From assembly GCA_910586665.1 (NCBI GenBank), contig CAJUIX010000025.1, positions 1-48,963 of the forward strand: 48,963 bases of DNA. The letters are read 5' to 3'. A model generated the notes under the pieces. That model had not been told where the DNA came from and made no database searches. It saw only the letters and a list, made by a program, of their open reading frames with translations. This document shows positions 42,255-48,963 of the stretch, in pieces (the stretch's first letter is position 1; each line of letters starts with the position of its first letter). The position numbers were made by a program, and so were the translations under genes. This DNA comes from an uncultured Duncaniella sp. (GTDB lineage Bacteria > Bacteroidota > Bacteroidia > Bacteroidales > Muribaculaceae).

Positions 42255-43292
42255 ATGAAACCGATTTTAGCTATCACTATGGGCGACCCCGCCGGCATCG
42301 GCCCGGAAATCATCGTGCGCGCCCTGAGCCATAAAGAGACCTACGGGCAGTGCCGCCCCATCGTCACCGGCGACGCTGCCGTGATGAGGGAGGCTGTCCG
42401 GCTTCTCGGCTATGACTTCGAGGTCAACGCCGTCGACAAGGTCAGCGACGCCAAGTTTGAATACGGCACTATCGACGTCTACGATCTCCACTGCGTCGAC
42501 ATGTCCACCTTCCGCTTCGGCGAGGTGCAGCCCCAGTGCGGCAACGCAGCCTTCGTCAGCATCCGCAAGGCTATCGACCTCGCTATGACCGGCGAGGTCG
42601 ACGGAACTGTCACCGCTCCGCTCAACAAGGAGGCACTCAACCTTGCCGGCCACCACTTCGACGGCCACACCGAGATTTATGCCACCTTCACCGGCACCAA
42701 GAAGTATGCCATGATGCTTGCCGACGAGAACATCCGCGTGATCCACGTCTCGACCCACGTTCCCCTCCGCAAAGCCTGCGACCTCGTCAAGAAAGCCCGC
42801 GTCATAGAGGTGACGGAACTGATTTCCGACGCCTGCCGCCAGTTCGGCATAGAAAATCCCCGCATCGGCATAGCCGGACTCAACCCCCACAGCAGCGAGA
42901 ACGGCATGTTTGGCGACGAAGAGGCTCTCGAGATTATCCCTGCAATCGAGGAACTGCGCTCGCGCGGCTTCAACGTCGACGGTCCCGTGCCCCCCGACTC
43001 GATTTTTGCCAAGGCCAAGTGCGGCAAATATGACGGCTGCGTGGCCATGTACCACGATCAGGGCCACATCCCCCTGAAAGTCTGCGCCTTCAACTGGGAC
43101 AAGGAGACCGGCAAGATGCAGAGCGCCAAGGGCGTCAACATCACCCTCGGACTCCCGATTATCCGCGTCAGCGTCGACCACGGCACCGCCTTCGACGTCG
43201 CCGGCAAGGGTATCGCAAGCGAGGACGCGATGATGCTCAGCATCGACTACGCCACCCGCATGGCCATATACCGTTCAGCCTCGAAAAAATGA
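42255..43292 (+). CDS. PdxA-like 4-phospho-hydroxyacid dehydrogenase
   Basis: 345 residues from the ATG at 42255 (the frame is open 24 nt further up, but MKPILAITMGDPAGIGPEII is the family start). Metal-binding histidines are visible in LAGHHFDGHTEIYA, LNPHSSENGMFG and YHDQGHIPLK. Classical PdxA oxidises 4-phosphohydroxy-threonine in vitamin B6 synthesis, but the PdxA2 branch, always next to a DUF1537 kinase, oxidises and decarboxylates 4-phospho-threonate or -erythronate to dihydroxyacetone phosphate. The kinase gene overlaps its stop, so the PdxA2 role is favoured. Confidence 0.85.
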   Translation: MKPILAITMGDPAGIGPEIIVRALSHKETYGQCRPIVTGDAAVMREAVRLLGYDFEVNAVDKVSDAKFEYGTIDVYDLHCVDMSTFRFGEVQPQCGNAAFVSIRKAIDLAMTGEVDGTVTAPLNKEALNLAGHHFDGHTEIYATFTGTKKYAMMLADENIRVIHVSTHVPLRKACDLVKKARVIEVTELISDACRQFGIENPRIGIAGLNPHSSENGMFGDEEALEIIPAIEELRSRGFNVDGPVPPDSIFAKAKCGKYDGCVAMYHDQGHIPLKVCAFNWDKETGKMQSAKGVNITLGLPIIRVSVDHGTAFDVAGKGIASEDAMMLSIDYATRMAIYRSASKK

Positions 43293-44359
43293 TTGCAGTA
43301 ATAGCAGATGACATTACAGGAGCTGCCGAGATGGGAGGTATCGCCTTCCGTCTCGGCCTTCATGTCAGCCTCTCCATGCAGCCCGACTGCGCCGGCTCCG
43401 ATGCTGATGTCTTCGTCATAGCCTCCGACACCCGTTCCATGAGCGAGGCCGACGCCGCTGCCGAATCTGCCCGCATAGCCTCGGTCCTAAAAGCCAATCC
43501 CGCCGTCAGCCGCATCTTCAAGAAGACCGACTCCGCTCTGCGCGGCCATGTCGTGGCCGAGCTCGAGTCGCTCATCAAAACCGCCGGCTACACCGACGCT
43601 CTCTACATCCCCGCCAACCCTTCGAAGGGGCGCACCATCCGCGACGGCATATATTACATCGGCGATACTCCCCTCCACCTGACCGACTTCTCATTCGACC
43701 CGGAGTTTCCCGCCACTTTCTCGGCACTCGCCGAGCGCTTCCCCGACGCGGCAGCCCGGGGTGTCCGCTATGCCGACGCAGTCACCGCAGCCGACATCCG
43801 CGCAGCCGTTGCCTCGGCCTCCCGCTCGACCCTACTTGCCGGCGCCGCCGATCTGTTCACTGAATTTCTCCGTCAGAATCTCCCCGCCCGCGAAAATTCG
43901 CAGCCCAAACCCGACATCACCCTCTCCGACACCCTCATCATCTGCGGAAGCACCCAGAGCAAGGCCATAGACTGCGGCATACACGTCTCCTATATGCCGA
44001 CTCCGCTCTACGACGGCGAGGCCACCATAGACAGCTGGCTCGACGAGATAGCCCCCACCTACGCCTCGACCCATCGCCTCATCCTCTCTATGCGCGACCG
44101 CCACCGCACAGGCCGCGAAGCCGCCGTATACCTCCGGGAGACAATCGCCGAGACCGTCAGCCGCCTCGTCGACCTCCACCGTCCGCAGGAACTAATCATC
44201 GAAGGGGGCGCCACCGCCTACGCCATCCTCAGCCGCCTCGGCTGGAACAGCTTCGGCATAACAAACGAAATCGCCCCCGGCGTCATCCGCATGCAGGCCC
44301 CCTCCGGCACCCGCATCACCATGAAACCCGGCAGCTACCCCTGGGGCAACCTGTTCTAA
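43289..44359 (+). CDS. Four-carbon acid sugar kinase (DUF1537 family)
   Basis: 356 residues. The N-terminal domain begins MIAVIADDITGAAEMGGIAFRLGLHVSL, the family's substrate-binding DDLTGA motif (here DDITGAAE), and has FKKTDSALRGHVVAEL. The C-terminal nucleotide-binding domain has LIIEGGATAYAILSRLGWNSFGITNEIAPGVIRM. It is somewhat shorter than the usual 400-430 residues. Characterised members phosphorylate threonate, erythronate or related 2-keto acids. It overlaps the PdxA-like gene by 4 nt (ATGA), an arrangement that supports a shared pathway. It ends the operon and converges on the antitoxin-like gene. Confidence 0.88.
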   Translation: MIAVIADDITGAAEMGGIAFRLGLHVSLSMQPDCAGSDADVFVIASDTRSMSEADAAAESARIASVLKANPAVSRIFKKTDSALRGHVVAELESLIKTAGYTDALYIPANPSKGRTIRDGIYYIGDTPLHLTDFSFDPEFPATFSALAERFPDAAARGVRYADAVTAADIRAAVASASRSTLLAGAADLFTEFLRQNLPARENSQPKPDITLSDTLIICGSTQSKAIDCGIHVSYMPTPLYDGEATIDSWLDEIAPTYASTHRLILSMRDRHRTGREAAVYLRETIAETVSRLVDLHRPQELIIEGGATAYAILSRLGWNSFGITNEIAPGVIRMQAPSGTRITMKPGSYPWGNLF

Positions 44360-44374
44360 AATCTATTCTATAGC

Positions 44375-44674
44375 TCATACCCCCAGCATTTTACTTATTT
44401 CTTCCATTGTATATGAAACAGTCTTACCCTCCTTGTGTTGGCGTATGGCTTCATCGAGTTCAGCCATATTCTCCGGGGCGTCAAACCACGGGTCGCCCGA
44501 GGGGGAGGGATTCTCGCTCACCTCGACCGACACGGAGTTAGCCTTCGAAATCAGGACTGTCTCGATATACTTCTTCAGACTCTTCCCTTGCGCCGCCGCC
44601 ATAATGGAGAGTTTCTGCAATACGTCTACTGGGAGGTCGATATTCTTACGCTTGATATTCAATGCTGTTGCCAT
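44375..44674 (-). CDS. Antitoxin-like protein without a visible partner
   Basis: 99 residues. The N-terminal half (IKRKNIDLPVDVLQKLSIMAAAQGKSLKKYIETVL) looks like a ribbon-helix-helix DNA-binding unit. After a disordered segment, the C-terminal half (ENMAELDEAIRQHKEGKTVSYTMEEISKML) resembles the toxin-binding tail of RelB/ParD-type antitoxins. No RelE/ParE-like gene lies downstream, where only 15 nt remain before the DUF1537 stop, nor upstream. It may be an orphan antitoxin or a regulator. Confidence 0.6.
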   Translation of the reverse strand: MATALNIKRKNIDLPVDVLQKLSIMAAAQGKSLKKYIETVLISKANSVSVEVSENPSPSGDPWFDAPENMAELDEAIRQHKEGKTVSYTMEEISKMLGV

Positions 44675-44704
44675 AATAATTCAGTTTTTACTTTTTACAC
44701 AACA

Positions 44705-44735
44705 CAAAGATATAAAATATACATTGTATACACAA
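44705..44735 (-). promoter_or_regulatory. Promoter of the antitoxin-like gene
   Basis: Minus strand TTG (44735-44733), a 20-nt spacer and TATCTTTG (44712-44705), 30 nt before the start codon. Confidence 0.6.
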
Positions 44736-44764
44736 TATACCTCCTCGGAAAGTTCAATATCGCC

Positions 44765-46258
44765 CTACCTCCTCCTCCTCGGAATCAGATCCGACACACA
44801 TATACGCTCAATCCGCATAGCCATAAGGACATAGCCTATCAGCAACGGGGTACGGATTATCATATTGAGCCACGGGCGGTGGCCGAAGGCTATCAGTTCG
44901 GCAAAGAACCACAGCACTATGGCCGACACGAAGTAGAACAAAAGCTTCGGGACGTCATAGCCAATCGGATACTTAACCCGCCCGACCAGATAGCTCACGA
45001 GCATCATAGTCCCATAGCAGCCAAACGACGCCCAGGCGCAGCCCATATAACCGATACGCGGGACGAGCAGGACATTGAGCGCAATTGTGATAGCCAGCCC
45101 TAACAGCGAGAACCACATCCCCCACACCGTCTTGTCGGTGAGCTTATACCACAGCGAGAGATTGAAGAATATCCCGAAAAACAATTCCGCAATCATCACT
45201 ATCGGCACCACTTTCAGACCGCTGAAATAGCTCGAGGCAATGAAGTGGCGCAGGATGTCCATGTAGAACATCACCGCGAGGAAAATCACCATAGCGAATA
45301 TCACGAAATACTTCATCGCGTCCCTGTAGCTCTGCATCCTGTCCTCCCCGCGGTCCTTCGCCTTCGCGAAGATAAAGGGCTCGTAGGCGAAGCGGAAAGC
45401 CTGGATAAACATCACCATGACAATGGCTATCTTCAGATTGGCCCCGTAGATACCGAGCTGCGACATAGCCTCGGCCTTGTCGGGATAGAGAAGCGGGAAG
45501 AGAATCGAATAGAGCGTCTGATTCATGATGCCCGCCAGGCCGAGCACCAGCAGCGGCGCGGAATAGGCAATCATCTCCCTCCACAGCGCCGGGTTAAACC
45601 TGTAGCGGAAGCCCCGCAGCTCCGGCAGGAGAAGCAGCAGCCCCGCAGCCGACGAAATCAGGTTGGCAAGGAAGATATAGCCAATGCCGAAATCCGGGTC
45701 ATAGAACCACGAAATCCACCCCGGAGCCTGCTCCCAGAGCCAGGGGCAGATGAGGATGAAAAACAGGTTGAAGCCGATATTAAGCCCGATGCCCACTAAG
45801 CGCAGCGACGCGAAACGCATCGGCCTCTTGCGGAAGCGCAGATAGGAGAACGGCAGGCAGCAAAAGGCGTCGATAGCCACCGTCAGAGCCATCATGACGA
45901 CGTAGCTCTCATGCCCCTCGCAGTGCATGGCCGACGTGACAGGCCCTATCAGCGACAGCACTATCGCCACGAAGGCCGTCGAGCTGACAGCCAGCGATAT
46001 GAGCGAGGTCGAATAGACCTCCGTCGGATCCTTGTAGCGCTCATGGTTGGCGAAGCGGAAGAAACCCGTCTCCATACCGTAGGTAAGTATGATAAGCGCC
46101 AGCGCCACAATTGAATAGACGTAGGTCACCACGCCGTACTCCGACGAGGGAAACATCTGCGTGTACAGCGGTACCAGGCACCAGTTTAAAAACCTCCCGA
46201 CTATACTGCTCAGTCCATAAATAGCCGTATCCTTGGCCAGCGATTTAATTCCTGCCAT
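44765..46258 (-). CDS. Polysaccharide flippase (Wzx/MATE-like)
   Basis: 497 residues with 13-14 predicted helices. It opens with LAKDTAIYGLSSIVGRFLNWCLVPLYTQMFPSSEYGVVTYVYSIVALALIILTYGMETGFFRFAN, the usual start of MVF-superfamily flippases, and ends in a basic tail (IPRRRR). It would flip a lipid-linked oligosaccharide across the inner membrane for capsule, O-antigen or peptidoglycan-related glycan synthesis. Adjacent ruvB is upstream on the same strand, separated by a 59-nt gap with a palindromic repeat. No other capsule genes are near. Confidence 0.85.
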   Translation of the reverse strand: MAGIKSLAKDTAIYGLSSIVGRFLNWCLVPLYTQMFPSSEYGVVTYVYSIVALALIILTYGMETGFFRFANHERYKDPTEVYSTSLISLAVSSTAFVAIVLSLIGPVTSAMHCEGHESYVVMMALTVAIDAFCCLPFSYLRFRKRPMRFASLRLVGIGLNIGFNLFFILICPWLWEQAPGWISWFYDPDFGIGYIFLANLISSAAGLLLLLPELRGFRYRFNPALWREMIAYSAPLLVLGLAGIMNQTLYSILFPLLYPDKAEAMSQLGIYGANLKIAIVMVMFIQAFRFAYEPFIFAKAKDRGEDRMQSYRDAMKYFVIFAMVIFLAVMFYMDILRHFIASSYFSGLKVVPIVMIAELFFGIFFNLSLWYKLTDKTVWGMWFSLLGLAITIALNVLLVPRIGYMGCAWASFGCYGTMMLVSYLVGRVKYPIGYDVPKLLFYFVSAIVLWFFAELIAFGHRPWLNMIIRTPLLIGYVLMAMRIERICVSDLIPRRRR

Positions 46259-46270
46259 AATAAACGAAAT

Positions 46271-46297
46271 GTAGGGACGCGGCGTGCCGCGTATGCC
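46271..46297. repeat. Single arm of the GTAGGGACGC element between ruvB and the flippase gene
   Basis: 27 nt identical to the left arm at 33440-33466. It lies in the 59-nt gap between two co-directional genes, where it can form a hairpin in the mRNA. Confidence 0.85.
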
Positions 46298-46317
46298 ATA
46301 TTAAATTAAAAAAACAT

Positions 46318-47334
46318 TCAAAACAGACTCCCCATCGCCGTCGGGGGATTGATTTTCAGATGCGTGTAGGCCAGCGAAGTCACCTCGCGCCCGCGCGGGG
46401 TGCGCCTCAGGAAGCCCTCCATGATGAGGAAAGGCTCGTAGACCTCCTCGATAGTGTCCTGCTCCTCGCCGATAGCCGTCGCAATGGTCGACAGCCCGAC
46501 CGGGCCGCCCTCAAACTTGTTGATCATCGTCAGCAGCAGCTTGTGGTCCATCTCGTCGAGCCCGTAGCGGTCGATGTTGAGCGCCTCCAAGGCGAAGCGG
46601 GCAATCTGCGGGTCTATGTCCCCGTCCCCCTTCACCTGCGCGAAGTCCCTCACGCGCCGCAGCAGCGAGTTGGCTATTCGGGGCGTCCCCCGGCTGCGCA
46701 TCGCTATCTCGTGGGCAGCCTCGGCCGTACACCTCACCCCCAGCAGTGCCGCCGAGCGGGCTATGATGCGCTCCAACACCTCGTGGCTGTAATACTCTAA
46801 GTGGCAGTTGATACCGAAACGCGCGCGCATCGGCGCCGTCAGCATCCCCGAGCGCGTCGTGGCACCGACGAGCGTGAACGGCGACAGCGACAGCTGCACC
46901 GAGCGCGCCCCCGGCCCCTTGTCAATCATGATGTCGATTCGGTAGTCCTCCATAGCCGAATAGAGATACTCCTCCACAACGCGGCTCAGGCGGTGGATCT
47001 CGTCGATGAAGAGCACATCGTTCTCCTCGAGCGACGTCAGTATCCCCGCCAGGTCACCCGGCTTGTCGAGCACAGGCCCGGAAGTCACCTTGAAATTCAC
47101 GCCCAGCTCGTTGGCAATGATGCCCGCCAGCGTAGTCTTGCCCAGGCCCGGAGGACCGAACAGCAGCAGATGGTCAAGAGCCTCACCGCGCATCCGTGCG
47201 GCCTGCACGAACACCTTGAGATTCTCCACCACCTTTTCCTGGCCGTTGAACGCGTCAAAGTGCGAAGGCCTCAGCGCCCTCTCGAAATCCTTGTCCGCAC
47301 TCACCCGGTCATGTATATCAAAATCAGAATCCAT
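46318..47334 (-). CDS. ruvB: Holliday junction branch migration ATPase RuvB
   Basis: 338 residues. AAA+ motor with Walker A GPPGLGKT (60-67), Walker B VLFIDEIHRLSRVVEEYLYSAMEDYRIDIMIDKGP (about 109-143), sensor I LVGATTRSGMLTAPMRARFG and sensor II TPRIANSLLRRVRDFA, then the winged-helix C-terminal domain with RTPRGR. It drives branch migration with RuvA; ruvA and ruvC are not in the window. Its promoter is well matched. Confidence 0.97.
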   Translation of the reverse strand: MDSDFDIHDRVSADKDFERALRPSHFDAFNGQEKVVENLKVFVQAARMRGEALDHLLLFGPPGLGKTTLAGIIANELGVNFKVTSGPVLDKPGDLAGILTSLEENDVLFIDEIHRLSRVVEEYLYSAMEDYRIDIMIDKGPGARSVQLSLSPFTLVGATTRSGMLTAPMRARFGINCHLEYYSHEVLERIIARSAALLGVRCTAEAAHEIAMRSRGTPRIANSLLRRVRDFAQVKGDGDIDPQIARFALEALNIDRYGLDEMDHKLLLTMINKFEGGPVGLSTIATAIGEEQDTIEEVYEPFLIMEGFLRRTPRGREVTSLAYTHLKINPPTAMGSLF

Positions 47335-47368
47335 TAATCGTTACAATGACATTTTTATCGTCAAGACA

Positions 47369-47400
47369 CAAAATTAACAAAATTCCCCCTCACCAACAAA
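47369..47400 (-). promoter_or_regulatory. Promoter of ruvB
   Basis: On the minus strand TTTG (47400-47397), a 20-nt spacer and TAATTTTG (47376-47369), 34 nt before the ATG. The -33 box lies just 8 nt after the stop of the truncated adaptor gene. Confidence 0.75.
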
Positions 47401-47407
47401 CAAACAT

Positions 47408-47623
47408 TCAATCATGAAAGAACATATATTCAAAAATAGTCTCATTCTTGCCATAAGGAAACTGTATAAATGATATTGCTGTAATAAGCATTACAAAAAA
47501 TATACAGATAACCGCTATCCCCCAACGCACTAATCCATTAGGGACTTCGCTTAATATATTTCTTACTTTCTCGGATCGAAGTTCTATTTTATCATGTGTT
47601 GATGTGTATTTTGAATTATCCAT
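47408..47623 (-). CDS. Very short HlyD-like adaptor (truncated or naturally small)
   Basis: 71 residues from the ATG at 47623, which comes 2 nt after the ABC transporter stop. DKIELRSEKVRNILSEVPNGLVRWGIAVICIFFVMLITAISFI is the usual N-terminus of Bacteroidota membrane fusion proteins that partner peptide-exporting ABC transporters: a conserved IELRSE motif, then one membrane helix. The protein ends after FPYGKNETIFEYMFFHD, so the lipoyl and beta-barrel domains (normally over 250 more residues) are absent. Either a deletion joined it to the ruvB upstream region or it is a naturally short variant. AT-rich. Confidence 0.65.
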   Translation of the reverse strand: MDNSKYTSTHDKIELRSEKVRNILSEVPNGLVRWGIAVICIFFVMLITAISFIQFPYGKNETIFEYMFFHD

Positions 47624-47625
47624 AT

Positions 47626-48909
47626 CTAATTGCCTAATTCTAACTGATTTTTCACTAGATTGAAATATGTACATTCTTTATTTATTAACTCTCTATGAGT
47701 TCCGATTTCAACAATTCTTCCATCTTCTATAACTATAATTTTGTCAGCATTTTTAACAGTAGAAAGCCGATGTGCAACAACAATAACAGTTCTTCCTTTA
47801 TAGAATTTTTCAAGATTCTCTACAATCTGTCTTTCATTCTTTGCATCCAACGAATTGGTTGCTTCGTCAAGAAATATGAAATCAGGATTTTTATATACCG
47901 CTCTTGCTATAAGTATGCGCTGTTTCTGTCCCTGACTAATGCCAACTCCATCACAGCCAATTATTGTATTATATTTCAATGGAAGAGACATAATATAATC
48001 GTGGATACAAGCTATTTTAGCTGCATTTTCCAACTGATCAATACTAATTTCCCCATCATCAACGGCAATATTTCTTGCAATTGATTCTGAGAATATAACA
48101 CCATCTTGCATAACAACACCACAATGTCTTCTCCACCATTTTAAGTTGTATTTATTTATATCGACTCCTGCTATCGTTATGTTTCCTTTTTGCGCTCTGT
48201 AATAACCGAGCATCAGTTTGATTAACGTTGTCTTTCCGCTGCCGCTCGCGCCAACAATCGCGGTGACCTTTCCGGAGGGTATCAAAAAGGAAACATTCGA
48301 CAATGTCTTCTTTAAAGAATGTATATCATATTTAAAATCAACATTTTCTAAAATAATAGATTTTTTTTGTGGAAATATTTTTAAATTATTTTCTTTTGAT
48401 TCTTCATTCTTTGATTCATGAATTTCGTTTATACGTTCTAATGAAATTTTAACATCTTGAAGCGAATATACAAATCGAATCAATTGTTCAACTGGGGAAT
48501 TAAGCTGACCGACAATATATTGAATTGCCAACATAGCACCCAATGAGATATGCCCGTCAATTACAGCTGTTGCCGCAAATACGGTAATAAGAATATTTTT
48601 GATTTCATTTATAAATATATTTCCAGCTTCCTGAGTTTGTTGCAGTTTCATCGACTTCATCTGGATATTAAAAAGATCCGCCTGAGTATCTTCCCATTCC
48701 CATCGCCTTCTACACTCACAATCTTGTAATTTAATTTCAGGTATATTGGTAATAAATTGATACGTCTTGTTTTGACTAATAGCTTGCTGTTCAAATAATT
48801 GATAATCCAAAACTTTCCTTTTGTTGAGAAAAATAGAAATCCAAAAACCATAAATAAAGCAGATTCCAAAGAAAATACAAAAAATGAGATTATTATAAAT
48901 AAATAACAC
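47626..48909 (-). CDS. Peptidase-type ABC exporter, C-terminal part (5'-truncated)
   Basis: 427 residues from a GTG; the frame is closed by a stop at 48931. Visible are the last part of the membrane domain (LFIYNNLIFCIFFGICFIYGFWISIFLNKRK; ILITVFAATAVIDGHISLGAMLAIQYIVGQLNSP) and a complete ATPase: Walker A VGASGSGKTTLIK, Q-loop VVMQDG, signature GISQGQKQR, Walker B FIFLDEATNSLD and H-loop VVAHRLST. WEWEDTQADLFNI and KISLERINEIHE are typical of bacteriocin/peptide exporters with an N-terminal C39 peptidase. About 300 residues (peptidase and first helices) are missing. AT-rich, with the short adaptor gene just downstream. Confidence 0.75.
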   Translation of the reverse strand: MLFIYNNLIFCIFFGICFIYGFWISIFLNKRKVLDYQLFEQQAISQNKTYQFITNIPEIKLQDCECRRRWEWEDTQADLFNIQMKSMKLQQTQEAGNIFINEIKNILITVFAATAVIDGHISLGAMLAIQYIVGQLNSPVEQLIRFVYSLQDVKISLERINEIHESKNEESKENNLKIFPQKKSIILENVDFKYDIHSLKKTLSNVSFLIPSGKVTAIVGASGSGKTTLIKLMLGYYRAQKGNITIAGVDINKYNLKWWRRHCGVVMQDGVIFSESIARNIAVDDGEISIDQLENAAKIACIHDYIMSLPLKYNTIIGCDGVGISQGQKQRILIARAVYKNPDFIFLDEATNSLDAKNERQIVENLEKFYKGRTVIVVAHRLSTVKNADKIIVIEDGRIVEIGTHRELINKECTYFNLVKNQLELGN

Positions 48910-48963
48910 TAAGTACGATTTAAAAATTAATTAACATAATGAGGCATGTCATTTGTTTGTTGA
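48910..48963. other. Window edge upstream of the truncated exporter
   Basis: 54 nt, AT-rich, with stops in the exporter frame (48931-48933 and again at 48949-48951). The missing N-terminal part does not continue here in frame; a junction with other DNA may lie at or just before this point. Confidence 0.4.

Noticed and set aside
42267..43181. 304-codon minus-strand open frame opposite the PdxA-like gene
   Set aside because: Antisense shadow of a clear enzyme, without domain support.

Overview
The window looks like a chromosomal segment of a Bacteroidales bacterium; moderately high GC and gene content would suit Muribaculaceae, but that family call is inference. The evidence is a SusC/SusD pair, TlpA-type thiol oxidoreductases, a CNNM/GldE-like protein next to lptC and coaX, a 598-residue six-domain ribosomal protein S1, lipoproteins with an SxxC-type lipobox, and many Bacteroidota promoters of the TTTG-N20-TAnnTTTG type, with start codons preceded by A/T-rich sequence instead of a Shine-Dalgarno.

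Layout. 1-8110: tRNA-Phe, then two secreted thioredoxin-like proteins followed by SusC and SusD, probably one nutrient-uptake locus. 8150-12180: terminators, tRNA-Leu, a divergent DXS-like enzyme (minus strand), xseA and a small protein made of 11-residue LEA-like repeats. 12260-13500: an AT-rich islet with a GIY-YIG-like protein and a lipoprotein. 13600-20520: greA with a long leader, HIT protein, menA, an FtsB/DivIC-type protein, a small membrane protein, then coaX, an outer-membrane protein, lptC and a CNNM/CorC-type protein. 20790-25800: TolC, HlyD-type adaptor and two ABC-2 permeases with no linked ATPase, meeting a convergent DUF4421-type outer-membrane protein. 26980-34460: YccF protein, rpsA, a lipoprotein, a YfhO-type membrane protein, a repeat-invaded conserved gene and xerD.

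34470-35950 is a scarred AT-rich interval: a broken subtilase remnant, a small lipoprotein that shares the remnant's C-terminal domain, a decayed second copy of the 5' end of xerD, an 18-nt direct repeat and a 47-nt perfect palindrome. 35950-38360 (minus) holds aroK, an alanine dehydrogenase/PNT-like protein and a viroplasmin-RNase H protein. 38577-44359 is a tightly packed catabolic operon: DapA-family aldolase, sodium/solute symporter, iron-dependent alcohol dehydrogenase, PdxA-like dehydrogenase and a DUF1537 acid-sugar kinase; the last two point to a four-carbon acid sugar (threonate/erythronate type). 44375-47334 (minus) carries an orphan antitoxin-like protein, a polysaccharide flippase and ruvB. 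The right edge is AT-rich and holds a 5'-truncated peptide-exporting ABC transporter and a very short adaptor protein.

The most unusual items are the palindromic GTAGGGACGC repeat family (one pair lies in frame inside a gene), the xerD/subtilase scar, the acid-sugar operon, the LEA-like repeat protein and the ATPase-less exporter. No CRISPR array, complete insertion sequence, rRNA or prophage was seen.
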